64,000 bases of DNA, taken from NCBI RefSeq assembly GCF_000023785.1, contig NC_012983.1:1-64000 (forward strand), written 5' to 3'. This document shows, one piece after another, positions 33,980 to 42,891 of the stretch. The stretch is from Hirschia baltica ATCC 49814. GTDB lineage: Bacteria; Pseudomonadota; Alphaproteobacteria; Caulobacterales; Hyphomonadaceae. Positions within the stretch are counted from its first letter, which is position 1. Each line of letters begins with the position of its first letter. The notes beneath the pieces were generated by a model. The model had not been told where the DNA came from. It did no database searches and saw only the letters and a program-made list of their open reading frames with translations. A program made the translations under genes and the position numbers.

Positions 33980-35095
33980 GTGACAGCACGTATTAGCGCC
34001 ACAGGGCTTTGGACGCCGCCAAACAGCATTTCAAATGAAGAGCTTGTTGAGTCATATAATTCATATGTTGAGCGTTTTAATACGAAAAATGCCAACGCGA
34101 TTGAAACTGGGGAGGTGGACGCATTAGCGCCGTCATCGTCTGCTTTTATTGAAAAAGCTTCCGGTATAAAAGCGCGATATGTTTTATCTAAAGAACCCAT
34201 TTTGGATAATGACATCATGGCTCCGCGTATTGCTGAGCGTCCAAATGATGAGATTTCTGTTTTGGCGGAAATGGCTGTTAAAGCTGGGAAACAAGCTCTT
34301 GAACGCGCCGGTCGCAAGCCTGAAGACGTCGATGCTGTGATTGTCGCGTGTTCTAATCTGCAACGTGCTTATCCAGCAATTGCCATTGAGGTTCAAAAAT
34401 ATCTAGGCACGTCTGGGTTTGCTTTTGATATGAATGTGGCGTGTTCATCGGCCACTTTCGGGATTGAAACTGCACGTGGTTTAATTTTAGGTGGTCAGGC
34501 CAAATCTGTTCTGGTTTGTAGTCCTGAAATCTGTACAAGCCACATGAATTTCAAAGACCGTGATAGCCATTTCATTTTTGGGGACGTGGCGACGGCCGTT
34601 TTGGTCGAATCTGAGGAGAAGAACCATGATGGTAGCTGGGAAATTATCGGATCGAAACTGATTACAGAGTTTTCCAACAATATCCGCAATAATTTCGGCT
34701 TTTTAAATCATGCAGCGCCTGAGGGTGTTGGCAAACCTGACAAGCTTTTCGTGCAAAATGGTCGCTCAGTGTTTAAAGAAGTTGTGCCTATGGTGGCGCA
34801 AATGATTACTGATGAGCTAGCGGTCAATAATATCGCACCGGACCAAATCAAGCGCATGTGGCTTCATCAGGCTAATATCAATATGAATAATTTCATTACC
34901 CAAAAAGTGCTGGGGAAAGACGCTGATATAAGCATGGCTCCTGTAGTTTTGGATGAATATGCAAACACATCTTCAGCGGGATCTATCATTGCCTTTGATA
35001 AGTATAATGATGATTTCACTGCGGGTGATATTGGATTGATTTGTTCATTTGGCGCGGGATATAGCGCGGGTCTCATTATTGTTCGGAAGACATAA
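33980..35095 (+). CDS. 3-oxoacyl-ACP synthase III (FabH)-like enzyme
   Basis: A 371-residue thiolase-fold condensing enzyme. The nucleophile Cys155 is in MNVACSSATFG, the His is in WLHQANINMN (about residue 295) and the Asn in YANTSSAGS (about 329): the complete Cys-His-Asn triad of KAS III. It is about 50 residues longer than housekeeping FabH, because of an N-terminal insertion (residues ~20-60, NSYVERFNTKNANA). GTG start with GTGAGG 5 nt upstream. It stands alone between kdsB (divergent) and a two-component pair (convergent). It may serve fatty-acid initiation or make a specialised lipid or signal. Confidence 0.86.
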   Translation: MTARISATGLWTPPNSISNEELVESYNSYVERFNTKNANAIETGEVDALAPSSSAFIEKASGIKARYVLSKEPILDNDIMAPRIAERPNDEISVLAEMAVKAGKQALERAGRKPEDVDAVIVACSNLQRAYPAIAIEVQKYLGTSGFAFDMNVACSSATFGIETARGLILGGQAKSVLVCSPEICTSHMNFKDRDSHFIFGDVATAVLVESEEKNHDGSWEIIGSKLITEFSNNIRNNFGFLNHAAPEGVGKPDKLFVQNGRSVFKEVVPMVAQMITDELAVNNIAPDQIKRMWLHQANINMNNFITQKVLGKDADISMAPVVLDEYANTSSAGSIIAFDKYNDDFTAGDIGLICSFGAGYSAGLIIVRKT

Positions 35096-35103
35096 GAGAT
35101 ATC

Positions 35104-35130
35104 GTCCCCATATTGGAGCGAATAGGGGAC
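35104..35130. terminator. Hairpin between convergent genes
   Basis: GTCCCC plus TATT (35104-35114) pairs with AATAGGGGAC (35121-35130), with one bulged A and a 6 nt loop. It lies between two convergent genes, 9 bp after the KAS III stop. There is no clear T-run, so it may slow transcription rather than be a classical terminator. Confidence 0.45.
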
Positions 35131-35146
35131 TTGAACTAGATGTAGC

Positions 35147-35563
35147 TTAGGAGTCGTCTGATGGGGTGTTTAGGGACGCGCTCCAATCAGCGTAAGATTC
35201 TGTTATTTCTTGCAAATGTGCTTGTTCAAGCGGTTTGATAATGTATTTTTTGACGCAATCAAAAGACATGGAACGTTGTTTGTCTTTTTCCTGATCTGAA
35301 GACGTCAACATGATCACTACGGAAGATTTATAACCTTTCTGGGAAAAGGCATCTAGGAATTCATGTCCATTCATAGCTGGCATATTAATGTCTAGAAAAA
35401 TCAGGTCAGGTTGTGTTTCTAGCGTCGCCAATAATTCCAGCGCTTCTTTTCCATCATAAACTTGAAGAACTTTAATCGTTGGATCGAAAAATTCTATCGC
35501 ATATTTGGTCAAATGCTGAGATGCTTTGCTATCATCAATAATTAAAACTGTTTTTAATTTCAT
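35147..35563 (-). CDS. Single-domain response regulator
   Basis: A 138-residue CheY-like receiver without output domain. The acidic pocket is IIDDSK, the phospho-acceptor Asp is in LIFLDINMPAMNG, the Thr/Ser switch is in VIMLTSSD, and the Lys is in KYIIKPLE. It starts 2 bp after the stop of the PAS histidine kinase gene, so the two are cognate and co-translated. It probably passes phosphate to another protein or acts by protein contact. Confidence 0.94.
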   Translation of the reverse strand: MKLKTVLIIDDSKASQHLTKYAIEFFDPTIKVLQVYDGKEALELLATLETQPDLIFLDINMPAMNGHEFLDAFSQKGYKSSVVIMLTSSDQEKDKQRSMSFDCVKKYIIKPLEQAHLQEITESYADWSASLNTPSDDS

Positions 35564-35565
35564 TG

Positions 35566-37038
35566 TTATACTTTTTCATCTGAGGATAATGGTAGGAGCA
35601 ATCTGAATTTGCTGCCTTTGGCTCTTGGTAGAAAGCCAATTTCTCCACCGAGGAGTTCAGCGCTCTTTTTGACCATATACAATCCTAATCCTGAACCGTG
35701 GGCAACACGGGTGTGAAATCTTTTAAACATTTCAAATAGTTTAGAATGATATTCTTCAGGAACACCAAGTCCATTGTCTGTAACTTCAAGTATAAAGAAA
35801 TTGTTTTTAGTCCAAGCCGTGATGTTTAGATAAGAATTTTCTTCTTGAGTATTCTGATATTTGATAGCGTTGGATATTAGATTTTCAATGATCAAGTTGA
35901 ACCGATTAGGTTGGGTTTTTAATACTAGATCTTTATTTAGCTCGATCTGGACATCAAGACGGTTGAAATTTTCAATATGAGACATTTTTTGGATCGCATT
36001 GGAAATCATGTCCCCAACATTGATGCTTTCAAGATCTTCATCTTGTTTTTGTGCCTGAGTTAGCGTGAGGATGTCCTGAACGAGTGTGTCCAAGTCTGTG
36101 AGTGAGTGTTCAACCAGATCTAGACATTGGCTTGCGTGTTCAAAATTTTTGTTGGCGATCTCTTTTTTGGACAATGCGATGAGAGAGGCGGAAGAGACGA
36201 GGGGAGATCTCAAATCATGCGATGTTCTGTAAGCAAATTCTTCTAATTCTTCATTTGCTTTTATAAGGGCTAATTCGGTCTGTTTCATTTTGGTGATATC
36301 GAGAAATACCCCAAAAACAGATATCGCATTGCCATGCTTGTCACGCGTTGATTCACCCGAAGAGCGCACATATACAGTTTGTCCACTCGTGTTTAATATA
36401 CGTGCTTCGAAGGTGAAATCTTCATCACTTTCAATAGCTTGATCAAGAAGTCCGTTGACGATTTTTCGGTCGTCAGGGTGATAAAAATCTAATGCACTTT
36501 CGACATCTGGCGTGTAAGTGTCGGGCGTGACGCCGTGAATACGATATATTTCTTTTGACCAAAATAATTGATTTTTTACCAGATCAACGCGCCAATGGCC
36601 TAAATGGGCGATGGCCTCTGCGCGTTCTAAAAGTTCGGTATGAAATTTTAGTGTGTCTGCAGCTTTTTGTTGTCGTTGAAGGCTATGTATGACCCCCATA
36701 TAATAGGGGGTGTTTTCAAACTCTATTTTTTTGACCTTCAGATTAACGGGAAAAATGCTGCCATCACAATGTTGTCCTTCGGCATTTCGTCCTACACCTA
36801 AAATTCTTGCTTCATTGGTTCTGTTGTAGCGGTCAATATAACTGTTGTGATGCGGCGCATATTCAGCGGGCATGAGTATGTTTACATTTTTTCCAACAAG
36901 ATCAGTTTCAGAATAACCAAATAAGTCAGTGACAGCCTGATTTGAGACAAGAATTGAACCACGCCTGTCGATGATGACGACGCCTTCAATAAGCGGTGCG
37001 GTTATTTCACGAAAGAACCTAATTTGAGCCGTACTCAT
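35566..37038 (-). CDS. PAS-PAS histidine kinase with FixL-like sensor domain
   Basis: A 490-residue soluble kinase with no membrane segment. PAS1 (~8-120) closely resembles the heme PAS of FixL: LFGYSETDLVGKNVNILMP, then His64, Arg70 and Arg84 at the same mutual spacing as heme ligand His200, Arg206 and Arg220 of B. japonicum FixL. PAS2/PAC (~125-255) follows. The HisKA phospho-acceptor His is in YRTSHDLRSPL. The ATPase domain has IIENLISNAIKYQ (N box), VTDNGLGVPEEY (G1) and GSGLGLYMVKKSAEL (G2). The receiver protein is encoded immediately downstream. GAGG 9 nt upstream supports the start. Heme binding is inferred, not shown. Confidence 0.92.
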   Translation of the reverse strand: MSTAQIRFFREITAPLIEGVVIIDRRGSILVSNQAVTDLFGYSETDLVGKNVNILMPAEYAPHHNSYIDRYNRTNEARILGVGRNAEGQHCDGSIFPVNLKVKKIEFENTPYYMGVIHSLQRQQKAADTLKFHTELLERAEAIAHLGHWRVDLVKNQLFWSKEIYRIHGVTPDTYTPDVESALDFYHPDDRKIVNGLLDQAIESDEDFTFEARILNTSGQTVYVRSSGESTRDKHGNAISVFGVFLDITKMKQTELALIKANEELEEFAYRTSHDLRSPLVSSASLIALSKKEIANKNFEHASQCLDLVEHSLTDLDTLVQDILTLTQAQKQDEDLESINVGDMISNAIQKMSHIENFNRLDVQIELNKDLVLKTQPNRFNLIIENLISNAIKYQNTQEENSYLNITAWTKNNFFILEVTDNGLGVPEEYHSKLFEMFKRFHTRVAHGSGLGLYMVKKSAELLGGEIGFLPRAKGSKFRLLLPLSSDEKV

Positions 37039-37287
37039 TGGCGTCGACCTCTTAATAGTTGAATTTTATTTACCAAGGGTTGAATAGCGTTTCAATGTCG
37101 TAACAGGCATTTTAACAAATGTCAGGTTGGGTTGATTCTAGGATAAGTGCAGGTGATTTGTAAAATACTTTAGTTTCTTACTCAGGAATTTTGTCGATTG
37201 AAACCTGTCGACAAGCCTTGCCAAAACACCTCCATTTGATATCAGACTCACGCATTAAAATGTTTAGCACAAGCGGAGTCGGGCACT

Positions 37288-38292
37288 ATGAAAGTTTTCG
37301 TTACGGGTGAAAACGGTCAGGTTGTGAAAGCCCTAATCAAGCTTGCGGATCAAGATAGTCTCGATGTTTATACGGCTGGACGCCCTTGGTTGGATCTATC
37401 CGAACTTGCAGATGATGATAAATGTGAACATTTGCGTTTGATGATTGAAGATATTGGCCCTGATGTAGTCATCAACGCTGCGGCTTATACCAATGTAGAT
37501 AAAGCCGAAGAAGAAGGGGACATGGCTGCGGCCGTGAATACGACAGGCGCTGGAGCTGTGGCGATGGCAGCGGCTAAATTAAACCTTCCCATTATCCAGA
37601 TATCGACGGATTATGTTTTTGCAGGTGATAAAACTGCAGACATTTATGATCCAGAAAACCCCGAATATGCAGATTATGATGCTGAAGATCTGGCTGATAT
37701 ACGTGCCAATCTTAGTGATGGAACATATGTTGAGACGGACGCAACTCACCCTCAGGGTGTTTATGGGCAAACCAAGCTTGAGGGTGAAAAGCTCGCGGCT
37801 TATGTCAATCCAAAACATGTGATTTTGCGCACGGCTTGGGTTTATTCGGAAACCGGAAACAATTTTCTTAAAACCATGCTGCGGGTTGGTGCAGCGCGTG
37901 GTGAATTAGGTGTGGTCAATGATCAATTTGGCGCACCAACCCATGCTGATGCAATCGCACAAGGGATAGTGAAAGTCGCGCGCAATATTGTCGAACAGCC
38001 TGATAATACAGAGCTTTATGGTGTTTTTCACATGACTTGCCGTGGATATACGTCATGGCATGGGTTTGCAGAAGCAATATTTAAAGCGTCTGAGCTAGCC
38101 GGTGGACCTACACCGAAGCTGAATTCTATCACAACCGAAGAATATCCTTTGCCTGCGCCTAGACCAGCAAATTCGAGATTGGATTGTTCGAAAATTGCCA
38201 GAGTGCACAATGTTGAATTGCCCCAATGGCAAGACATGGTGATGAAGACCGTGGTTAAAGTTTTAGGACAAACGCAGGAAGATAAAAATTGA
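37288..38292 (+). CDS. rfbD: dTDP-4-dehydrorhamnose reductase
   Basis: RmlD, the last step of dTDP-L-rhamnose synthesis (NADPH reduction of the 4-keto group). Core motifs are FVTGENGQVVKALIK (cofactor loop), VVINAAAYTNVDKAEEE, ISTDYVFAGDKT and YGQTKLEGEKLAA (Tyr-x3-Lys). At 334 residues it is some 35 longer than usual, mainly from an acidic insertion between the STDYVF motif and the catalytic Tyr (YDPENPEYADYDAEDLADIR then ANLSDGTYVETDATHP). It is separated by 29 kb and strand from rfbACB. The next gene, a GT4, follows after 129 bp on the same strand. Confidence 0.93.
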   Translation: MKVFVTGENGQVVKALIKLADQDSLDVYTAGRPWLDLSELADDDKCEHLRLMIEDIGPDVVINAAAYTNVDKAEEEGDMAAAVNTTGAGAVAMAAAKLNLPIIQISTDYVFAGDKTADIYDPENPEYADYDAEDLADIRANLSDGTYVETDATHPQGVYGQTKLEGEKLAAYVNPKHVILRTAWVYSETGNNFLKTMLRVGAARGELGVVNDQFGAPTHADAIAQGIVKVARNIVEQPDNTELYGVFHMTCRGYTSWHGFAEAIFKASELAGGPTPKLNSITTEEYPLPAPRPANSRLDCSKIARVHNVELPQWQDMVMKTVVKVLGQTQEDKN

Positions 38293-38421
38293 ACTAAGGC
38301 GGCCAAACCATAGCCTTGATTGAGTCTGGTTGATATTGCGCTTGCTATCCAATTTCCATTGCCTGACAGCTTGTGATAGAAGTTGTTTCCTTAGGGTTGT
38401 GGCGCGGCAGGGTGTTTGTCC

Positions 38422-39525
38422 ATGAAAAAGAATGCTGGTTTAGCGGTCAATGGTGCGTTTTTACATCGAGAAGCTTATCCAGAAGGGCGTGTCGCATCGG
38501 AATATTTGCGTGCTTTTCAGTTATTAAAAAAACAGCCTAGATATACGGATTTGCTGTCCGATCTTGAAATTCTACTTGCGGAACAGCCATTTGAAGAGGC
38601 GGCAGGCCTAACAGCTAGATATATTCAAGCTGGAAAGCTTCCCAGACCAATCTGGCACCAGATAAAATTACCTTTCATGGCGAAAGAGCGTTTGTTGATC
38701 AATTTCTGTAACATTGGTCCAGTGTTTCGAGCCAATGCTGTCGTGTTCATCCATGATGCCAATGTTTATGAAAGTTCCCATTCATATTCAAAGGCTTATG
38801 TGATTTACACTAAGCTATTGAATGCTTTAATGGGGCGCAAATACAAACGCATATTCACACCATCTCATTATGCAGCGCAAGCGCTGATTAAACAGGGGGT
38901 CGGCAATAGTGAGACGGTCCGTACCATTCATAATGGGGTGGATCATGTAACTCGACATCCTTCGGAAACATCAATTTTGGCAAAGCATGGCCTGAAGAAG
39001 AATGGGTATGTGTTGGGACTTTCAAATTCTTACAAACATAAAAATATGGGTGTTTTAATGGATGTGTTTGACCGTCAGAATCATCCAGAGATCAATATAG
39101 ACCTGCCATTGGTTTTGTTTGGACCGGACATGAAGGAGACATTTCAGGATGAGGGCATTGAAGCATCCGATCAAATTGTCTTTGCAGGCCGGATAAGTGA
39201 TGGCGAACGTCGCGCATTGTATGAAAATGCGATGTGTTTTGCTTATCCTTCCAAGCATGAAGGTTTTGGTTTGCCACCTGTTGAAGCCATGAGTGTGGGA
39301 TGTCCTGTCATTACAACGCGGTGTGCCTCAATCCCTGAAATATGCGGCGAAGCTGTTGTTTATGCGGATGCTGATAATTCAAAAGACTGGAGCACAGCAA
39401 TTTCAGCATTTTGGCAAAGTGAAAGTCTGCGAAATCAATATTCAGATTTAGGAAAAGCGCAGGCTAGCCAATATACATGGGAACGGGCAGCTCAGGCGCT
39501 CCTAGATGATTTGCTAGAAGTCTGA
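38422..39525 (+). CDS. Glycosyltransferase family 4 protein
   Basis: A GT-B transferase of about 367 residues. The N-terminal lobe has FLHREAYPEGRVASEYLR and VVFIHDANVYE. The C-terminal lobe begins near GLSNSYKHKNMGVLMDVFD and has the donor-site E-x7-E motif in PSKHEGFGLPPVEAMSVGCP. This is the RfaB/mannosyltransferase-like pattern (SSHSYSKAY, IRTIHNGVDHV-type). It lies between rfbD and a UDP-sugar dehydrogenase, so it may use dTDP-rhamnose or a uronic-acid donor product. The ATG at 38422 is chosen over a TTG two codons earlier. Confidence 0.88.
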   Translation: MKKNAGLAVNGAFLHREAYPEGRVASEYLRAFQLLKKQPRYTDLLSDLEILLAEQPFEEAAGLTARYIQAGKLPRPIWHQIKLPFMAKERLLINFCNIGPVFRANAVVFIHDANVYESSHSYSKAYVIYTKLLNALMGRKYKRIFTPSHYAAQALIKQGVGNSETVRTIHNGVDHVTRHPSETSILAKHGLKKNGYVLGLSNSYKHKNMGVLMDVFDRQNHPEINIDLPLVLFGPDMKETFQDEGIEASDQIVFAGRISDGERRALYENAMCFAYPSKHEGFGLPPVEAMSVGCPVITTRCASIPEICGEAVVYADADNSKDWSTAISAFWQSESLRNQYSDLGKAQASQYTWERAAQALLDDLLEV

Positions 39526-39672
39526 ACGCTTAACGGGCATATCTGGCGTGAAATGTGCATCTTATTCTCTCAAATGCAAATCAGTGCTTGGGAACAACTT
39601 GCATAGTTTCTCAGTCATTGTATTTGTTCGCAGGTTCTTTTGTAAATGACAGTGTGGAATTGGAATTAGCAC

Positions 39673-40839
39673 ATGAAGATTGGTATCGCTGGGTTGGGGT
39701 ATGTTGGACTTTCCAACGCAATTTTATTGGCGCAAAACCATGAAGTTGTCGCGTTTGATGTCGTTCAAGAAAAAGTCGATCTGATCAATGCGGGAAAATC
39801 TCCCATTGTTGATGCCGAGTGTGAGGAATATCTTGCAAAAGGCACGTTAAATTTACGCGCAACGACAGACCCGGTAGAAGCTTATGGCGGTGCTGATTAT
39901 GTTATCATTGCAACGCCGACAAATTATGATGTTGATACAAACGCTTTTGATACTTCAACTGTCGAAAAAGTGGTCGATACGGTTCGCGGTATAAATCCAA
40001 ATGCTGTGATGGTCATCAAATCAACTATTCCAGTTGGTTTTGTATCGGACCTGACGAAACGCACGGGTTGTCAGAATATAATATTCAGCCCCGAATTCCT
40101 ACGGGAAGGGCGGGCATTGTTTGATAATCTACACCCAAGCCGCATTGTGGTGGGTGAAAAATCCGAACGCGCTAAAGTGTTTGCGGATTTACTAGCTGAA
40201 GGCGCGCTTGATAAAGATATTCCAATTCTGTTCACAGGTGCGTCAGAAGCTGAATCTATCAAGCTTTTTGCAAACACCTATCTAGCTATGCGCGTCGCTT
40301 ATTTTAATGAGCTGGATTCATATGCAATGGCTCTTGGCCTAAATTCACGTGATATCGTTGATGGTGTGGGCTTAGATCCGCGCATTGGAACGCATTATAA
40401 CAACCCATCTTTTGGATATGGTGGTTATTGTCTGCCCAAAGATACTAAGCAATTGCTGGCAAACTATGATGCTGTTCCGCAAAATCTTGTGCGCGCGATT
40501 GTGGATGCAAATTCAACACGTAAAGACTTTATCGCAGATGCGATCATCGCAAGAAACCCGAAAACTGTCGGTGTGTACCGCCTGGTCATGAAGGCCGGAT
40601 CAGACAATTTCCGTGCATCATCAATTCAAGGCATTATGAAGCGGATCAAGGCCAAAGGTATTCAGGTTATGGTGTTTGAGCCAACCTTTGAAGAAGACAC
40701 TTTCTTTGGTTCAGAAGTGACGAATGATCTAAACCGACTGAAATCCGAATGTGATGTGATTATTGCAAATCGCCACAGCTCAGATTTGTCTGATGTGCCA
40801 GAGAAGATCTTTACACGAGATTTATTTGGGACTGACTAG
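39673..40839 (+). CDS. ugd: UDP-glucose 6-dehydrogenase
   Basis: Oxidises UDP-glucose to UDP-glucuronate with 2 NAD+ (Ugd). A 388-residue enzyme of the UDP-glucose/GDP-mannose dehydrogenase family: [20 protein letters not shown] (NAD fold), [43 protein letters not shown], and the catalytic Cys in [15 protein letters not shown]. The Ugd versus GDP-mannose split is judged from the short form and FLREG motif and is not absolute. It supplies uronic acid donors for the polysaccharide made by the nearby transferases. Confidence 0.93.
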   Translation: MKIGIAGLGYVGLSNAILLAQNHEVVAFDVVQEKVDLINAGKSPIVDAECEEYLAKGTLNLRATTDPVEAYGGADYVIIATPTNYDVDTNAFDTSTVEKVVDTVRGINPNAVMVIKSTIPVGFVSDLTKRTGCQNIIFSPEFLREGRALFDNLHPSRIVVGEKSERAKVFADLLAEGALDKDIPILFTGASEAESIKLFANTYLAMRVAYFNELDSYAMALGLNSRDIVDGVGLDPRIGTHYNNPSFGYGGYCLPKDTKQLLANYDAVPQNLVRAIVDANSTRKDFIADAIIARNPKTVGVYRLVMKAGSDNFRASSIQGIMKRIKAKGIQVMVFEPTFEEDTFFGSEVTNDLNRLKSECDVIIANRHSSDLSDVPEKIFTRDLFGTD

Positions 40840-40986
40840 TCCTTGTGACCACGAAGCACTTGATCTAAAACCATATTCAAGCTGAAAGGCGTCTGAGTCG
40901 TTAGCTTGGATATGGTGCAATTGTAGATGGTATGCCAGTGAATGTTCGAGATAAAAAAGCGAATAGGATATGGCAGGGGATGATAC

Positions 40987-41229
40987 ATGGCTGTCCATGA
41001 TTTTGAAAAACACAGAAAACGCAAACAAGAAGAACAAGCACGCATAGAACAGCAAATGCGCGCTGAAAAACGCAAACAAGTGTGGCGTGATCCCAAAATG
41101 AAATCCGTTTATATTGTTTTGATTGTTCTTGTTGTTGTAGTGGCCGGTTTATATCTAAAACCAGCAAGCCAAAAGGCACAAAATATGGGCAGTGTTAATC
41201 ACTCTTCCCATACAGATTCGCAAAACTAG
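40987..41229 (+). CDS. Small single-span membrane protein
   Basis: An 80-residue protein. The first 45 residues are very basic and helical (HRKRKQEEQARIEQQMRAEK), followed by one hydrophobic helix (SVYIVLIVLVVVVAGLYL) and a short polar tail. By the positive-inside rule the N-terminus is cytoplasmic. AGGGGATG upstream is a fair ribosome site. It sits between ugd and the GT-C-like gene, which starts 24 bp later, so it may be an accessory of that membrane enzyme. No family recognised. Confidence 0.65.
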   Translation: MAVHDFEKHRKRKQEEQARIEQQMRAEKRKQVWRDPKMKSVYIVLIVLVVVVAGLYLKPASQKAQNMGSVNHSSHTDSQN

Positions 41230-41253
41230 TTTTCAGTGTTCAGGCAGGCTTTT

Positions 41254-42795
41254 ATGTTTAATTTTTCACAATGGCCTACATACCGTTTTGTGCTCATTGC
41301 CGTTTTTTTCTATGGCATTGCTCATATCGCTTTTCTACCGCCCTTTGAAGGTTTTGACGAACCGGCACATTGGTCATCGATTTCTCAATGGGGACATGAA
41401 GGGCGTATGCCGATATATGGACAAGATCAGTTTGATCGTGCCTTGCAAAATTATCCCGGCCCAATGCCGTATACTTTTCCGGGCGAAATTTCTTACCAAA
41501 CATTTGATTTTGAAAAACATATTGGTCCACATAAAAGTGCGCCACCACCAGAATTTGTAGGAGTGGGTGGCTATAATTGGCAGGCGCAACATCCGCCTTT
41601 ATATTATATTTTGCTTCAGCCTGTTTTTAAGGTGTTTAATTCTATGGACTGGGCGAGCCAGTTCTTCGCCTTACGCACATTAAGTTGGATTTTTGCTTTT
41701 ACTGGATTCGTGATTGGGGTTGAGGCCAGTAAATCACTGTTTAAAGAGCATTGGGAAAAAGCGGCAATTATAATGTCTGCTTGGCCTTTCCTCGTGCCAC
41801 AGTTTTTTCCAGAGATGGCACGTATTGGGAATGATAGCCTTTGTTTATTGTGCTTTGGCATTGTCTGGATGGCTGTATTAAAGTTGGACCAGAAACATCA
41901 GCCCATACGGTGGGCGGTGATACTTGGTATTGCTTTGGGGGCAGGGCTTTGGACGAAAGCGTTTTTCGTGCCGATAACGGCTGGATTAGCAGTGTATTTC
42001 TGCTGGCGTTATTGGATGGAACGCGAAATTGATACCATAAAATATGGTGGGACGAGTATTGGTTTGGCGTTGGCTATTGGCGTTGGCTGGTATGTTTATA
42101 AATTTATTGCATACGGCAATGCAATTGGTGGCGATGAAATGCTGCAATTTAACAAGGAGGGCGGCGTCCTTGTTAATTTCCTAGAGAATTTCAGCCTGAT
42201 ACAGATGCTTCGTGGATATGCCACTATTGGCATGTCATTCATCTATGTTGGCAATTGGTCTTTAGTGCGGACGTCACCATGGTTTTTGATAGGGCCGGCC
42301 ATATTGTTGTTGTGGGTTGGATATAACTGGCTTTCAAACAGTGCAAATCAGCGTAAATATCGTTTGTTACCGCTCTTTGTACTTTTGCCTATGCTCGCTG
42401 GTTTAAGTTATCATCAAATATTGCGCATTGCGCTTGACGGTGAGGGAACCGGAACACCAGGTTGGTATTTGCACATACTCACGCCTGCTTTGGCATGTAT
42501 TATTGCGTGGGGGTGGCCAAAGCATTGGGGCGTCAAATTATTGGTTGTGTATGGGGTGTTATTTGCAATCTACTCATGGATTATGCAATTGGCTCTTTTT
42601 TCTGGTTGCCGCATTCCCGGGCCAGACAATACCGGAGAAACGGTTTTTGATGCATCCAAATCTTGTTTAATAGATGGCGATAATCTTGCTGCGTTGACGT
42701 TTCCCAGCGTCGGCATATTCATGCTGTTAATGGCAACATCTGTCCTGATTTTTGGATGGTATTCATCTAGTCGAAAAGCCGCAGAAAAGCTGTAA
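41254..42795 (+). CDS. Polytopic GT-C-like membrane protein (DUF2142-like)
   Basis: A protein of about 513 residues with roughly ten to eleven membrane segments. After the first segment comes LPPFEGFDEPAHWSSISQWG, the acidic periplasmic loop (FDE) that marks GT-C glycosyltransferases and the DUF2142 family, which use lipid-linked sugars as donors. Later come WQAQHPPLYYIL and FFPEMARIGNDSLCL, also typical of that family. The start at 41254 has CAGGCAGG upstream; a GTG at 41236 in frame is possible. It probably adds a sugar to a polysaccharide or lipid carrier on the periplasmic side. Acceptor unknown. Confidence 0.82.
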   Translation: MFNFSQWPTYRFVLIAVFFYGIAHIAFLPPFEGFDEPAHWSSISQWGHEGRMPIYGQDQFDRALQNYPGPMPYTFPGEISYQTFDFEKHIGPHKSAPPPEFVGVGGYNWQAQHPPLYYILLQPVFKVFNSMDWASQFFALRTLSWIFAFTGFVIGVEASKSLFKEHWEKAAIIMSAWPFLVPQFFPEMARIGNDSLCLLCFGIVWMAVLKLDQKHQPIRWAVILGIALGAGLWTKAFFVPITAGLAVYFCWRYWMEREIDTIKYGGTSIGLALAIGVGWYVYKFIAYGNAIGGDEMLQFNKEGGVLVNFLENFSLIQMLRGYATIGMSFIYVGNWSLVRTSPWFLIGPAILLLWVGYNWLSNSANQRKYRLLPLFVLLPMLAGLSYHQILRIALDGEGTGTPGWYLHILTPALACIIAWGWPKHWGVKLLVVYGVLFAIYSWIMQLALFSGCRIPGPDNTGETVFDASKSCLIDGDNLAALTFPSVGIFMLLMATSVLIFGWYSSSRKAAEKL

Positions 42796-42891
42796 ACATT
42801 GACGGTTAATTGTATAAGGTTTACTCGCCTGTACAAAATGATTTGGTGATTTTCCGGTCAGAATCAAATGTAAAATAGAGTAAGGTATTTC

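Noticed and set aside
37191-37214. TTGTCGA/TCGACAA inverted repeat before rfbD
   Set aside because: A 7 bp repeat with a 10 bp spacer can occur by chance in 250 bp; no second copy supports it as an operator.
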